This document shows positions 25,548 to 33,667 of a stretch of DNA of 64,000 nucleotides, in pieces. The notes below the pieces were generated by a model. It was not told the DNA's origin, made no database searches, and worked only from the letters and a program-made list of their open reading frames with translations. Source of the stretch: Thermoleophilia bacterium (GTDB taxonomy: Bacteria > Actinomycetota > Thermoleophilia > UBA2241); contig JAWKKE010000001.1 of assembly GCA_041393415.1 (NCBI GenBank), positions 186,001 to 250,000 of the forward strand. The letters are read 5' to 3'. A program made the position numbers and the translations under genes. Positions within the stretch are counted from its first letter, which is position 1; each line of letters starts with the position of its first letter.

Positions 25548-26909
25548 TCACACCAAGCCTTGGGCGAGCATCGCGTCGGCGACTTTGAGGAAGCCCGCGA
25601 TGTTGGCGCCGGCGACGTAGTTGCCCGGCATGCCGAACTCGGCGGCGGCGAAGACGCACTGCTCGTGGATGGCCTTCATGATGCCGTGCAGGCGGGCATC
25701 CACCTCTTCGCGCGTCCAAGCCAAACGCAGGCTGTTCTGGCTCATCTCGAGACCGGAGGTGGCCACGCCGCCGGCGTTGGCCGCCTTGCCGGGGGCGAAG
25801 AGCACGTTGTTCTTGAGGAAGACCTCGACACCCTCGGGCGTCGTGGGCATGTTGGCGCCCTCGACAACGGCGTGCACGCCGTTGTCGACGAGGTTCTGCG
25901 CGTCGACCGCGTTGAGCTCGTTCTGCGTCGCGCAAGGGAAGGCGCAATCGGCCTTGTGCGCCCACAACGGGTTGTGATCGAGGCTAGCGTCGAACGGTGT
26001 GAACACGGCGCTCGGGTACTCGTCGACGTACTCGCTGATGCGCCCACGGCGCACGTTCTTGAGATCGAGGACGAAGTCGAGCTTGCCCTCGTCGATGCCC
26101 TCCTCGTCGTAGATGTACCCGGAGGAGTCGCTGAGCGTGACGGGCTTGCCGCCGAGGTGGAGGATCTTCTCGACCGCGTACTGGGCCACGTTGCCCGATC
26201 CGCTGATGAGACACGTCTTACCCTCGAAAGTCTCGCCGCGCGTCATGAGCATCTCGGCGGCGAAGTAGACGGCGCCGTAGCCGGTGGCCTCGGGACGGAT
26301 GAGCGAGCCGCCCCAGCCCAGGCCCTTGCCGGTGAGGACGCCGGTGAACTCGTTGCGTACGCGCTTGTACTGGCCGAACATGTAGCCGATCTCGCGACCG
26401 CCGACGCCGATGTCGCCCGCCGGCACGTCGGTGAACTGCCCGATGTGGCGCTGCAGTTCGGTCATGAAGGACTGGCAGAACTTCATGACCTCAAGATCGC
26501 TCTTGCCCTTGGGATCGAAGTCCGAGCCACCCTTGCCGCCGCCCATCGGCAGCGTCGTCAGCGAGTTCTTGAAGACCTGCTCGAAGGCGAGGAACTTGAG
26601 AATGCCGAGGTACACGCTGGGATGAAAGCGCAGGCCGCCCTTGTACGGACCGATGGCGCTGTTCATCTCGATACGGAAGCCACGGTTAACCTCAACCTCA
26701 CCTTTATCGTTGAGCCACGGCACGCGGAACATCAGCACGCGCTCAGGCTCGGTGATGCGCTCGAGGATCTTGGCCTTGCGGTACTCGGGATTGCGCTCGA
26801 GCACGGGTTCGAGTGACTCAGCCACCTCCTGGACGGCCTGATGAAACTCGACCTCGCCTGGGTTCTTGGCTCTGATCTGAGCCATGAATTCGTTGACGAA
26901 TGCGCTCAC
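25548..26909 (-). CDS. gdhA: NADP-type glutamate dehydrogenase
   Basis: A 453-residue hexameric cytoplasmic enzyme interconverting glutamate and 2-oxoglutarate plus ammonium. The length and GYKGGLRFHPSV-like region (GPYKGGLRFHPSVYLG) and PMGGGKGGSDFDPKGKSD, which holds the catalytic Lys, match the ~450-residue family. RPEATGYGAVYF and the Rossmann motif SGSGNVAQYAVEKI follow. The frame is open to 27239, but GTG at 26909 has GGAGG nine bases upstream and gives the normal N-terminus. In this window it would supply 2-oxoglutarate to the Kor/Suc enzymes if glutamate is a catabolic intermediate. NADP preference is inferred from family and length only. Confidence 0.95.
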   Translation of the reverse strand: MSAFVNEFMAQIRAKNPGEVEFHQAVQEVAESLEPVLERNPEYRKAKILERITEPERVLMFRVPWLNDKGEVEVNRGFRIEMNSAIGPYKGGLRFHPSVYLGILKFLAFEQVFKNSLTTLPMGGGKGGSDFDPKGKSDLEVMKFCQSFMTELQRHIGQFTDVPAGDIGVGGREIGYMFGQYKRVRNEFTGVLTGKGLGWGGSLIRPEATGYGAVYFAAEMLMTRGETFEGKTCLISGSGNVAQYAVEKILHLGGKPVTLSDSSGYIYDEEGIDEGKLDFVLDLKNVRRGRISEYVDEYPSAVFTPFDASLDHNPLWAHKADCAFPCATQNELNAVDAQNLVDNGVHAVVEGANMPTTPEGVEVFLKNNVLFAPGKAANAGGVATSGLEMSQNSLRLAWTREEVDARLHGIMKAIHEQCVFAAAEFGMPGNYVAGANIAGFLKVADAMLAQGLV

Positions 26910-27103
26910 TGCTCTGCCTCCACATACGACGGGGTGTGACCTGCCCGGTGGAGCGCGCCTCATTGCTCGCACCACCGGTCTCGTGACGCCAGCGAATACC
27001 GGTGTCGCGAGCCGCGTGGAGTATACGCCGACCCGCGGCAACATGCAGCAAGCGCGAAAACCTGTCCGTGTCGCGAGACGCGAGCCGAACGGCGGCCGAA
27101 AGT

Positions 27104-27337
27104 CTACTCGAAGGGGTTGTAGCCCGGTCGCCTGTAGAGATGATGACGATTGCCGAGGATGTCTGGCCGGTAGACGCTCTCGGCCCACTCCTCGGCATCG
27201 ATTTCCTCGATCGCCACCGAGACCGCCGTCTCCTGGCACTTGGCGATCGCCATCACGTCACGCACGATCGCACCCGCGAGCTCGGCCTTCTGCTCTTCGC
27301 TGCGGCCGGGATACATCTTGACGATCACATGCGGCAT
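27104..27337 (-). CDS. 4-oxalocrotonate tautomerase family protein
   Basis: A 77-residue protein of the tautomerase superfamily, which uses an N-terminal Pro exposed after Met removal (MPHVIVKMYPGRSEEQK). Residue pattern and length match the YdcE/PptA subgroup rather than the 62-residue 4-OT enzymes. The C-terminus is Arg/His/Tyr-rich (NRHHLYRRPGYNPF). ATG at 27337 is preceded by AGGAG with seven-base spacing. It lies 194 bases before the glutamate dehydrogenase start and is divergent from an aminotransferase, so no pathway is evident. The physiological substrate is unknown. Confidence 0.88.
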   Translation of the reverse strand: MPHVIVKMYPGRSEEQKAELAGAIVRDVMAIAKCQETAVSVAIEEIDAEEWAESVYRPDILGNRHHLYRRPGYNPFE

Positions 27338-27506
27338 GGTGACTCCTGGTGGATTGCGGCTTGGTACGCTCGTCGTGGCACAGCATATGCGCTCAGACTC
27401 GCCGCCGCCACGTACGCCGCGGGTTTCGCATTTCGCCGCGGCCCTGAGAGGATGAAGGAAAGGCGCCGGCCCGCCGGTGCGCTAGCGACCACGTTTGGAG
27501 GCTGCT

Positions 27507-28631
27507 ATGCGAATCGACCCGTTTCTCGTAGAGCAATGGATGAACGCGCACGAGACGACGGCGACCTGGAACACCGCCGAGACGTGTGTGGACTCGTTCA
27601 CGCTAGACGAGTTGCTGGAGTTGAGCGGCGACGGTGACGAAGTGCTACGTCGCCTGCGTGCCACCCGGCTCGACTACGGGCACATCAACGGTTCGCCGCG
27701 CCTGAGGGCCGCAATCGCGGCTCTCTACGGCGAACGCACGAGTGCCGACAACATCCTTGTCGCCAACGGAGCCATCGGCGCCAACTTCCTCGTCCTCTTC
27801 GCGCTCACGGAGCCCGGAACTCGGGTCGTCGTCGCCGAACCAACCTACCAGCAGCACTTCTCCGTGCCCGAGGCGATCGGCGCCGACGTGCAACCATTGC
27901 GGCTGCGCGAGGAGAACGGCTACCTCCCCGATCCCGACGAGCTGCGCGCGCTCACGGCCGAGGCAAACACCAGCCTGATCGTCATCGGCAACCCCAACAA
28001 CCCGACCGGGGCGCTGATGGACGAGGCGCACCTACGCGAGATCGTCGCGATCGCCCGCGAGGCCGGCGCCTGGCTGCTCTGCGACGAGGCGTACCGAGGA
28101 CTCGAACACGAGCCCACGGAGGCGACCTCAATCGTCGATCTGTACGAGCGCGGTGTGAGCACGGGAAGCATGAGCAAGACGTACTCACTGGCCGGCCTCC
28201 GCGCCGGCTGGGTGGCCGGCCCCCCAGCGGCCATCGCCCACTGTCTCGATATCCGTGACTACACGACGATCAGCTGCGGAGTGATCGACGACGTGCTGGC
28301 GACGGTGGCGCTCGAGCACCGCGAGGCGATCCTCGCACGGAATCTGCCGCTCGTGCGCGGTAACCTCGCCCTGGTGGATGAGTGGATCGCCCGGGAGCCG
28401 CGGCTGAGCTACGTGCGGCCGCGCGCCGGTACCACGGCGCTCATCCGCTACCAGTACGACCTGCCGTCCACGGAGTTCTGTGAGGGCATGTTCGCGCGCG
28501 AGGGCGCCTTCGTGACGCCGGGGAGCGCGTTCGGCGAGGAGTACGCCTTCCGCATCGGGTACGCCTGTGCCCGCGCGACGCTCGTCGGCGGACTGGCGGC
28601 GATCTCGGCCTACCTGCGAACGCTCGAGTAG
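27507..28631 (+). CDS. Class I/II PLP-dependent aminotransferase
   Basis: A 374-residue fold-type I aminotransferase. IVIGNPNNPTGALMDEAHLREI and LLCDEAYRGLEHEP hold the Asn and Asp/Tyr that contact PLP. SMSKTYSLAGLRAGWVAGP contains the Schiff-base Lys. The C-terminal FRIGYACARATL supplies the substrate-carboxylate Arg. ATG at 27507 is preceded by GGAGG with a six-base gap; an upstream in-frame start at 27495 is less likely. It stands alone on the plus strand, divergent from the tautomerase gene and convergent with larA. Substrate cannot be assigned; similar proteins are annotated from aspartate to capreomycidine-type aminotransferases. Confidence 0.9.
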   Translation: MRIDPFLVEQWMNAHETTATWNTAETCVDSFTLDELLELSGDGDEVLRRLRATRLDYGHINGSPRLRAAIAALYGERTSADNILVANGAIGANFLVLFALTEPGTRVVVAEPTYQQHFSVPEAIGADVQPLRLREENGYLPDPDELRALTAEANTSLIVIGNPNNPTGALMDEAHLREIVAIAREAGAWLLCDEAYRGLEHEPTEATSIVDLYERGVSTGSMSKTYSLAGLRAGWVAGPPAAIAHCLDIRDYTTISCGVIDDVLATVALEHREAILARNLPLVRGNLALVDEWIAREPRLSYVRPRAGTTALIRYQYDLPSTEFCEGMFAREGAFVTPGSAFGEEYAFRIGYACARATLVGGLAAISAYLRTLE

Positions 28632-28651
28632 AGAGCGCGCAGGAGCGGCTC

Positions 28652-30001
28652 CTACGCCGAGACCGGCGTGGGTCGCGCCGTGACGCGGTTGCCGTGCGGC
28701 ACAACGAGGCAGCGTGCCGCGGGGCCGAGCTCACCGAAAGCAGCAGCGAGAGCGCCGTCGACGGAGTCGAACGGCGTCATGCACATCGCACGCACCACAT
28801 CCGGCGAAAACTCCGAGACGAGATAGACGGAGACGCGCGCGAGCAGACCGGCGATAGCGGCCGCCTTGTGGCCGCCGAGCACGAACTCGCGCTGAATGCG
28901 GTCGATGAGCACCTGCGGCGTGCCCATGTTCGTCATCCATTCCTCGAAGTACTTCTGGCCGAAGCCCTCGCGGCAGCGCGCCACAAGGATGACGATCCCG
29001 CCGTCGCGCACGGCGCCGGCGACGTTGTCGAGCGTCTTCTGAGCCTGATACAGGTTGATGTCTTTGGGCTTACCACCTGGCGAGGCGATGACGATATCGG
29101 CGGCCTCGGGCACCGAGAGATCGCAGCGCTCGTCGTAGAGCCGCACGCCCACGCGATGCGCCTCGAGATAGTGGCCGGCGACCGCGTGCAGAACGCGCTT
29201 CTGCTCGTCGAGCACGACGTTGAAGATGTAGTCGATGCCGATCATGCCGCCGGCCTCGTCGATGTCGTCGCGCACCGGGTTACCCTCAAGAATGCCCGCG
29301 CGCGCCGTCGGCTCGAGCATCATGCGGTGATTGTCGCGAATAGCGGTATAGGAGCACACACCGGGCACGACCGCTTTGGCACCGCCGCTGAAGCCGGCGA
29401 AGTAGTGGTACTCGATGTTGCCCGTACAGATGCGCAGATCGGCGTCGAGGTAAGGCTTGAAGACCTCGATCCGCGTGCCGCGCGTGGTGGTACCGACGGG
29501 AACGACGTCGGTGTTGTCGAGATCGAGGAGGCGAACGCCGCTGCTCGCGACCTCCTCGCCGACGAGCGCGACCTGCTCCTCGCGCGTGTGCAGGCGATGG
29601 CCGCCGAGGGCGAAGATGATCGTGATCCGCTCCGGCGGCAACGGCCGCAACTCCTCGAGCAGCGCCGGCAGGAACTTGTACGAGGGACAGGGCCGCGTGA
29701 TGTCGCTGACGACGATGACGGCGCTGCCGGCCTTCGCCGCCAGCTCGCGCAGACGGGGCGCGCCGATGGGCTCCGCCAGAGCGCGCCTGATCTCCGCCTG
29801 CTCGAGCTCCGCCTCGGTGGGCACGGAACGAGCCTCCGCCACGCCGCGACCGGGCGCCGCACCCTCGCCGCCGCGTCTATCGGCGGGCTCCGCGACCTGC
29901 GACGCCTCCGCTTCGCCACCCGGGCGCACGACGCCCTGCAGATTCTCGCGGGGCAGCTCGAACTCGAGGGCACCATCGCCGTACGGAATCGTGAGCCTCA
30001 T
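28652..30001 (-). CDS. LarA-family 2-hydroxyacid racemase
   Basis: A 449-residue protein of the LarA family, whose characterised members racemise lactate or other 2-hydroxyacids using the nickel-pincer nucleotide. Candidate catalytic residues are H135 (ALGGHRLHT) and H199 with K209 (GNIEYHYFAGFSGGAK). A Gly/Ala/Glu-rich insert of about 35 residues (26-60) separates the first strands and is not typical. The frame extends upstream through pgk to 30955, but ATG at 30001 overlaps the pgk stop as ATGA. No larB, larC or larE cofactor genes are in the window. It is the last gene of the operon with the archaeal-type PGK and GAPDH. Malate, glycerate or another hydroxyacid is as likely as lactate. Confidence 0.87.
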   Translation of the reverse strand: MRLTIPYGDGALEFELPRENLQGVVRPGGEAEASQVAEPADRRGGEGAAPGRGVAEARSVPTEAELEQAEIRRALAEPIGAPRLRELAAKAGSAVIVVSDITRPCPSYKFLPALLEELRPLPPERITIIFALGGHRLHTREEQVALVGEEVASSGVRLLDLDNTDVVPVGTTTRGTRIEVFKPYLDADLRICTGNIEYHYFAGFSGGAKAVVPGVCSYTAIRDNHRMMLEPTARAGILEGNPVRDDIDEAGGMIGIDYIFNVVLDEQKRVLHAVAGHYLEAHRVGVRLYDERCDLSVPEAADIVIASPGGKPKDINLYQAQKTLDNVAGAVRDGGIVILVARCREGFGQKYFEEWMTNMGTPQVLIDRIQREFVLGGHKAAAIAGLLARVSVYLVSEFSPDVVRAMCMTPFDSVDGALAAAFGELGPAARCLVVPHGNRVTARPTPVSA

Positions 30002-31245
30002 TGCCGCGCCGCCGAGTCCTTGAGCGCTTCGATCACCGGCATCGGCTTGCCGCTCAGAAACTGAACCATGGCTCCGCCGGCGGTGCAGACGTAGTCGAAG
30101 CGCCCGCCGAGACCGAAGGCGTTCATGGCGGCGACGCTGTCGCCGCCGCCGAGCGCGCTGAAGCCGGCAGTGCTCGCCATCGCCTCCCAGAGCGAGCGCG
30201 TGCCGTATTCGGTGGCCGGCTGCTCGAAGATGCCGGCCGGCCCGTTGACGAACACGGTCCCCGCGGCGGCGATTACCTGCTCGTACGCCGCCACCGTGTC
30301 GTGCCCGATGTCGACGAGCGCCTCGTTCACCGGCAGTTCGGCGACCTCCGCTTCGACCCGCTCCCCCTCCCGCACGTACGCCAGGTCCGCAGGCAGCACG
30401 ATCTTGTCGCCGTGCTCGGCGAGAATCGCCGCGCTCTCGGCGATGAACTTCTCGAGCTGGCTGGCCTTGATGAAGTCCATGGACGGCCGACCGATATCGA
30501 CTCCCTTGGCAACGAGCATGACGTTGGCGACGAGACCGGCGGTGAGGATGGTGTCGACGGCTCCGTCGCGCAGCGCCGCCGCCATCATCGGGAAGGCCTC
30601 CTGGATCTTGGTGCCACCGAGAACGAAGACGCAGGGACGCGCCGGCTCCTCGCGCAAGCGCGCCAGATTCTCGTACTCTCGCTCGAAAAGCCGACCCATC
30701 GCCGACGGCAGCAGCCGCTCGAAGCCGACGAGGGTAGGCTGCGAGCGGTGCGCAGCAGCGAAGGCGTCGCAGACGTAGAGATCGCCGAGCGGCGCCAGCT
30801 TGCGTACCACAAGCGTCCTGGCCTGTTGCTCCGGCGACAGATTGAGCTTGGTCTCGAAGAGCGTCATCTCTTCGGCTACGAAACGGACGTTGTCGAGGAG
30901 CAGCACCTCGCCGGGGTCGAGCGCCGCAACGGCGGCGCGGGCCGCCGGCCCACACACATCGTCGATGAAGCGCACGCGGCGGTCGATGAGCTCGCTCATG
31001 ACCGCCGCGTGCGGCTCCGTCGACGCGTAGTTGTGGTACTCGAGATCGCCACCCTGGTGAGCGAGGAGCACGACCTTGGCACCCGCCTCGGCCAGCTCAC
31101 GCACCGTCGGCGCGCAGCCCTTGAGGCGCGTCGTGTCGCGCAGACCGCCGGTCGCCGGATCGATCGGCGAATTGATGTCGACGCGGCAGAGCACGACCTT
31201 GCCGGCGACGTCCAGATCGTCCAGCGTCTTGATACCGTACTTCAC
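29998..31245 (-). CDS. pgk: Phosphoglycerate kinase, archaeal-type
   Basis: A 415-residue kinase that transfers phosphate between an acyl phosphate and ADP. LCRVDINSPIDP (19-30), LAHQGGD (61-67), CDAFAAAHRSQPTLVGF (159-175), FVLGGTKI and FSALGGGDSVAAM are family signatures. HQG and DAFAAAHRSQP are the forms seen in euryarchaeal PGKs rather than the HLGRP and DAFGTAHRAH forms of most bacteria. GTG at 31245 is preceded by GGAGG. The stop overlaps larA. Its partner upstream is also an archaeal-type enzyme, so both may have arrived together. A role on an acyl phosphate other than 1,3-bisphosphoglycerate is possible given the aminotransferase at the head of the group. Confidence 0.9.
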   Translation of the reverse strand: MKYGIKTLDDLDVAGKVVLCRVDINSPIDPATGGLRDTTRLKGCAPTVRELAEAGAKVVLLAHQGGDLEYHNYASTEPHAAVMSELIDRRVRFIDDVCGPAARAAVAALDPGEVLLLDNVRFVAEEMTLFETKLNLSPEQQARTLVVRKLAPLGDLYVCDAFAAAHRSQPTLVGFERLLPSAMGRLFEREYENLARLREEPARPCVFVLGGTKIQEAFPMMAAALRDGAVDTILTAGLVANVMLVAKGVDIGRPSMDFIKASQLEKFIAESAAILAEHGDKIVLPADLAYVREGERVEAEVAELPVNEALVDIGHDTVAAYEQVIAAAGTVFVNGPAGIFEQPATEYGTRSLWEAMASTAGFSALGGGDSVAAMNAFGLGGRFDYVCTAGGAMVQFLSGKPMPVIEALKDSAARQ

Positions 31246-31292
31246 CGCTCGCCTCCGGCTTCGTGCCCCCGCGCTCTCTCCGCGTCTCGGCG

Positions 31293-32312
31293 CTACTTCA
31301 TCCCCAAGTACTGGTTGGTGAGCCCGACCGCCTCAAGACGATCGGTCTGCATGCTGAGCGCGGCGCGGATGCCGTCCATCGTCTCGGGGATCACGACCGC
31401 CTCTTGCGGGATGTTGATCGCGAACATGAACTCGCGGCCGCTCTTGGCGATGGTCTCGTCGAAGACGGCGATCTCGTACATGTCGGCACGCTTGTTGCCG
31501 AGCTCGCGGGCGTAGCGGAACAGTGCCGAGTTGCTGTTGAAGCCGTCGGCGATCTTGACGTTGCGGATGCGCGGGTGCTGCTCGAAGAGCTCGAGCGCCC
31601 GCTCCTTGCTGATGTCGGCCTTGGTCGTGGCGCAGACGTTGATGATGTGGCCGTGCGTGGTCGGCACGTGCACCAGCAAACCGGTGGCCTCGACGTGCGG
31701 CATGATCGTCATGAGGTCGACGGCCTGATGGTTCGGCACCGGCTCGACCTGGGCGACATCGACCAGCCCGCGGTGCGTGTCGCCGGGGTCGGCGACGCGG
31801 CGGATGATGGTGACCATCACTCGCTCGACGCCGACCTCGCGGTCGAGGCAGTCGACGGCGCGGATGAGCCCTGTCGTGTTGCAGCTCGTCAGCTTGAGGT
31901 AGTCCTTGCCGACGCCCTTCTCGTAGTTGGCGTAACCATGGAAGAACACGTCGACGATGTCGTTCTTCTCGCCGCCCTGGAAGATCGCCTTGACGCCCTT
32001 GGCCTGGTAGATCTCCTTGTTCTTGCGGCCGATGCCGCCCGGCGAGGAGTCGAGTACGATGTCGACCTTGCCGAGCAGGTCGTCCATAGTGCCGCTCACC
32101 GGGATGCCGACAGCGTCGAAGGCAGCCTTCTGCTCGGCCGCGACGACGTACAGGTCGTAGGGCATGCCCGCCTCGTGCAGGGCACGAAGAGAGAGAGTCG
32201 GCGCGACGTCGACGACGCCGACGAGATCCATGTCGCCCTGCAGCGCCACGCCGTCGGCCAACCGCTGACCGATCACACCGTACCCGACTACGCCCACTCG
32301 CGGCTTGCTCAT
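31293..32312 (-). CDS. Type II (archaeal) glyceraldehyde-3-phosphate dehydrogenase
   Basis: A 339-residue phosphorylating aldehyde dehydrogenase. The nucleotide-binding motif is VGVVGYGVIGQRLADGV. KAIFQGGEKNDI and the catalytic LTSCNTTGL (C144) are diagnostic of the archaeal type II family, which differs strongly from bacterial GapA (ASCTTNC). VPTTHGHIINV and the C-terminal IVIPETMDGIRAAL also match. ATG at 32312 is preceded by a GGAG site within AAGGAGTTCCGG. It lies 47 bases before pgk and 26 bases after the class III aminotransferase. It should oxidise an aldehyde to an acyl phosphate with NAD(P); glyceraldehyde 3-phosphate is the family substrate, but a semialdehyde made by the aminotransferase would fit the operon. 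Confidence 0.93.
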   Translation of the reverse strand: MSKPRVGVVGYGVIGQRLADGVALQGDMDLVGVVDVAPTLSLRALHEAGMPYDLYVVAAEQKAAFDAVGIPVSGTMDDLLGKVDIVLDSSPGGIGRKNKEIYQAKGVKAIFQGGEKNDIVDVFFHGYANYEKGVGKDYLKLTSCNTTGLIRAVDCLDREVGVERVMVTIIRRVADPGDTHRGLVDVAQVEPVPNHQAVDLMTIMPHVEATGLLVHVPTTHGHIINVCATTKADISKERALELFEQHPRIRNVKIADGFNSNSALFRYARELGNKRADMYEIAVFDETIAKSGREFMFAINIPQEAVVIPETMDGIRAALSMQTDRLEAVGLTNQYLGMK

Positions 32313-32338
32313 CTCCGGAACTCCTTCTCTCTGATTGC

Positions 32339-33616
32339 TCAGGCCCAGGCCGCGGCGGCCGCCTCGGTGATGACACCGAAGGCGAACTCGAGGTCGTCGT
32401 CGCTTACGTTGATCGGCGGCAGGAAGCGCACGCCCTGATCTTGCGCGCAGCAGCCGAAGACCAGCAGCTTGCGCTTAACGCACTCGCCGATGAGCGCCTT
32501 GGCGGCGGCGGCGTTGGGCTTCTTCGTGCCCGGTTCGACGAGCTCGATCATGTTCATGAGGCCGATGCCGCGCGCGTCGCCGATCACGTTGTACTCGGCC
32601 TTCAGACCATCGAGGAAGACACGGAACTTCTCGCCCTGACGCGTCGCGTTCGCGAGCATGCCCTCCTCGCGCATGGCGTCGACCGTCGCCACGCCCGCCG
32701 CACAGGCGACGACGTTGCCGTTGAAGGTGCCGCCGAGACCGCCGGGGCGGATGCTCTCGATGAGCTCGCTGCGACCGGCGACCACCGAGACGGGGAGACC
32801 CGAGGCGATGCCCTTGGAGATCGTGATCAGATCCGGCACGACGCCGAAGTGCTCCATCGCGAACCACGTGCCGGTGCGGCCCATGCCGCTCTGGATCTCG
32901 TCGGCGATGAGGCAGATGCCGTGCTCGTCGCAGAGGCGGCGCAGCGCCTGCACCCACTCCTTCTCGGGGACGATGAAGCCGCCCTCGCCCTGCACCGGCT
33001 CGAGGACGATGGCAGCCACATCCTCGGGATAGATCTCATTGATGAACAGGCGCTCGAGGCCGGCGAGCGCCCACTCCGTGGGGTTCTCGCCGGCCGGCGT
33101 CCGGAACGGGTAGCAGAAGGGCGCGTGATACACGCTGCCGGCGAGCGGCTCGTAGGTGCCGCGCTGCGCGACCTTGGAGCATGTGAGCGCCATGGTGTAG
33201 TGCGTGCGGCCGTGGAAGGAGTTGTGGAAGGCGATGACGCCCGGGCGGCGCGTCGCCTGCTTGGCGATCTTGCAGGCGTTCTCGACCGCCTCGGCGCCGG
33301 TGCTGGCGAAGAAGACCTTGTCGATGCCGTCGGGGGTGATCTCGATGATGCGCTCGGTGAGGTCGAGCATCGGCTGATGGTAGAACTGGTTCTGCTGCGC
33401 GTGCAGCATCTTGCCGAGCTGCGCCTGCGCCGCGGCGACGACCTTGGGGTGTGCGTGGCCGGTGTTGGTGACGCCGATACCGGCGACGAAGTCGAGGTAG
33501 CGCTCGCCGTCGGTCGTGACGACCCAGCTGCCCTCGCCGCGATCGACAGTAAACGGTGCCAGTCTGGCGATCTTCTGGGGCAGGTAGCCCTTGGCCTCAG
33601 CAGTGGTGTCAGTCAC
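32339..33616 (-). CDS. Class III aminotransferase (4-aminobutyrate aminotransferase type)
   Basis: A 425-residue fold-type I PLP enzyme of the omega-aminotransferase group. YLDFVAGIGVTNTGHAHPKVV, FASTGAEAVENACKIAKQ and FHNSFHGRTHYTMALT build the PLP phosphate site. LIADEIQSGMGRTGTWFAMEH carries the conserved Asp, and LITISKGIASGLPVS the Schiff-base Lys. The product should be a semialdehyde from a terminal-amino acid such as GABA or beta-alanine. GTG at 33616 has AGGAG upstream. The 49-base gap before it contains two overlapping palindromes. It precedes an aldehyde dehydrogenase and acyl kinase, which could process its product. Acetylornithine or other diamine substrates remain possible. Confidence 0.93.
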   Translation of the reverse strand: MTDTTAEAKGYLPQKIARLAPFTVDRGEGSWVVTTDGERYLDFVAGIGVTNTGHAHPKVVAAAQAQLGKMLHAQQNQFYHQPMLDLTERIIEITPDGIDKVFFASTGAEAVENACKIAKQATRRPGVIAFHNSFHGRTHYTMALTCSKVAQRGTYEPLAGSVYHAPFCYPFRTPAGENPTEWALAGLERLFINEIYPEDVAAIVLEPVQGEGGFIVPEKEWVQALRRLCDEHGICLIADEIQSGMGRTGTWFAMEHFGVVPDLITISKGIASGLPVSVVAGRSELIESIRPGGLGGTFNGNVVACAAGVATVDAMREEGMLANATRQGEKFRVFLDGLKAEYNVIGDARGIGLMNMIELVEPGTKKPNAAAAKALIGECVKRKLLVFGCCAQDQGVRFLPPINVSDDDLEFAFGVITEAAAAAWA

Positions 33617-33638
33617 CTTTCTTCTCCTCTGAACGAGT

Positions 33639-33667
33639 TATCCACCCAGGTGGATACCAATGGTATC
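33639..33667. promoter_or_regulatory. Two overlapping palindromes before the aminotransferase gene
   Basis: TATCCACC-ca-GGTGGATA (33639-33656) overlaps GATACCA-a-TGGTATC (33653-33667). The pair fills the gap between the MttB stop and the ribosome site of the aminotransferase, so it may be an operator of an internal promoter or a processing hairpin. The overlap would let only one form at a time. Confidence 0.55.

Noticed and set aside
25377..26816. Plus-strand open frame of 479 codons
   Set aside because: Antisense to gdhA; no recognisable motif.
28652..30955. A PGK-LarA fusion protein
   Set aside because: The upstream part of the LarA frame overlaps pgk in another frame and is Arg-rich noise; an ATGA overlap gives the true start at 30001.
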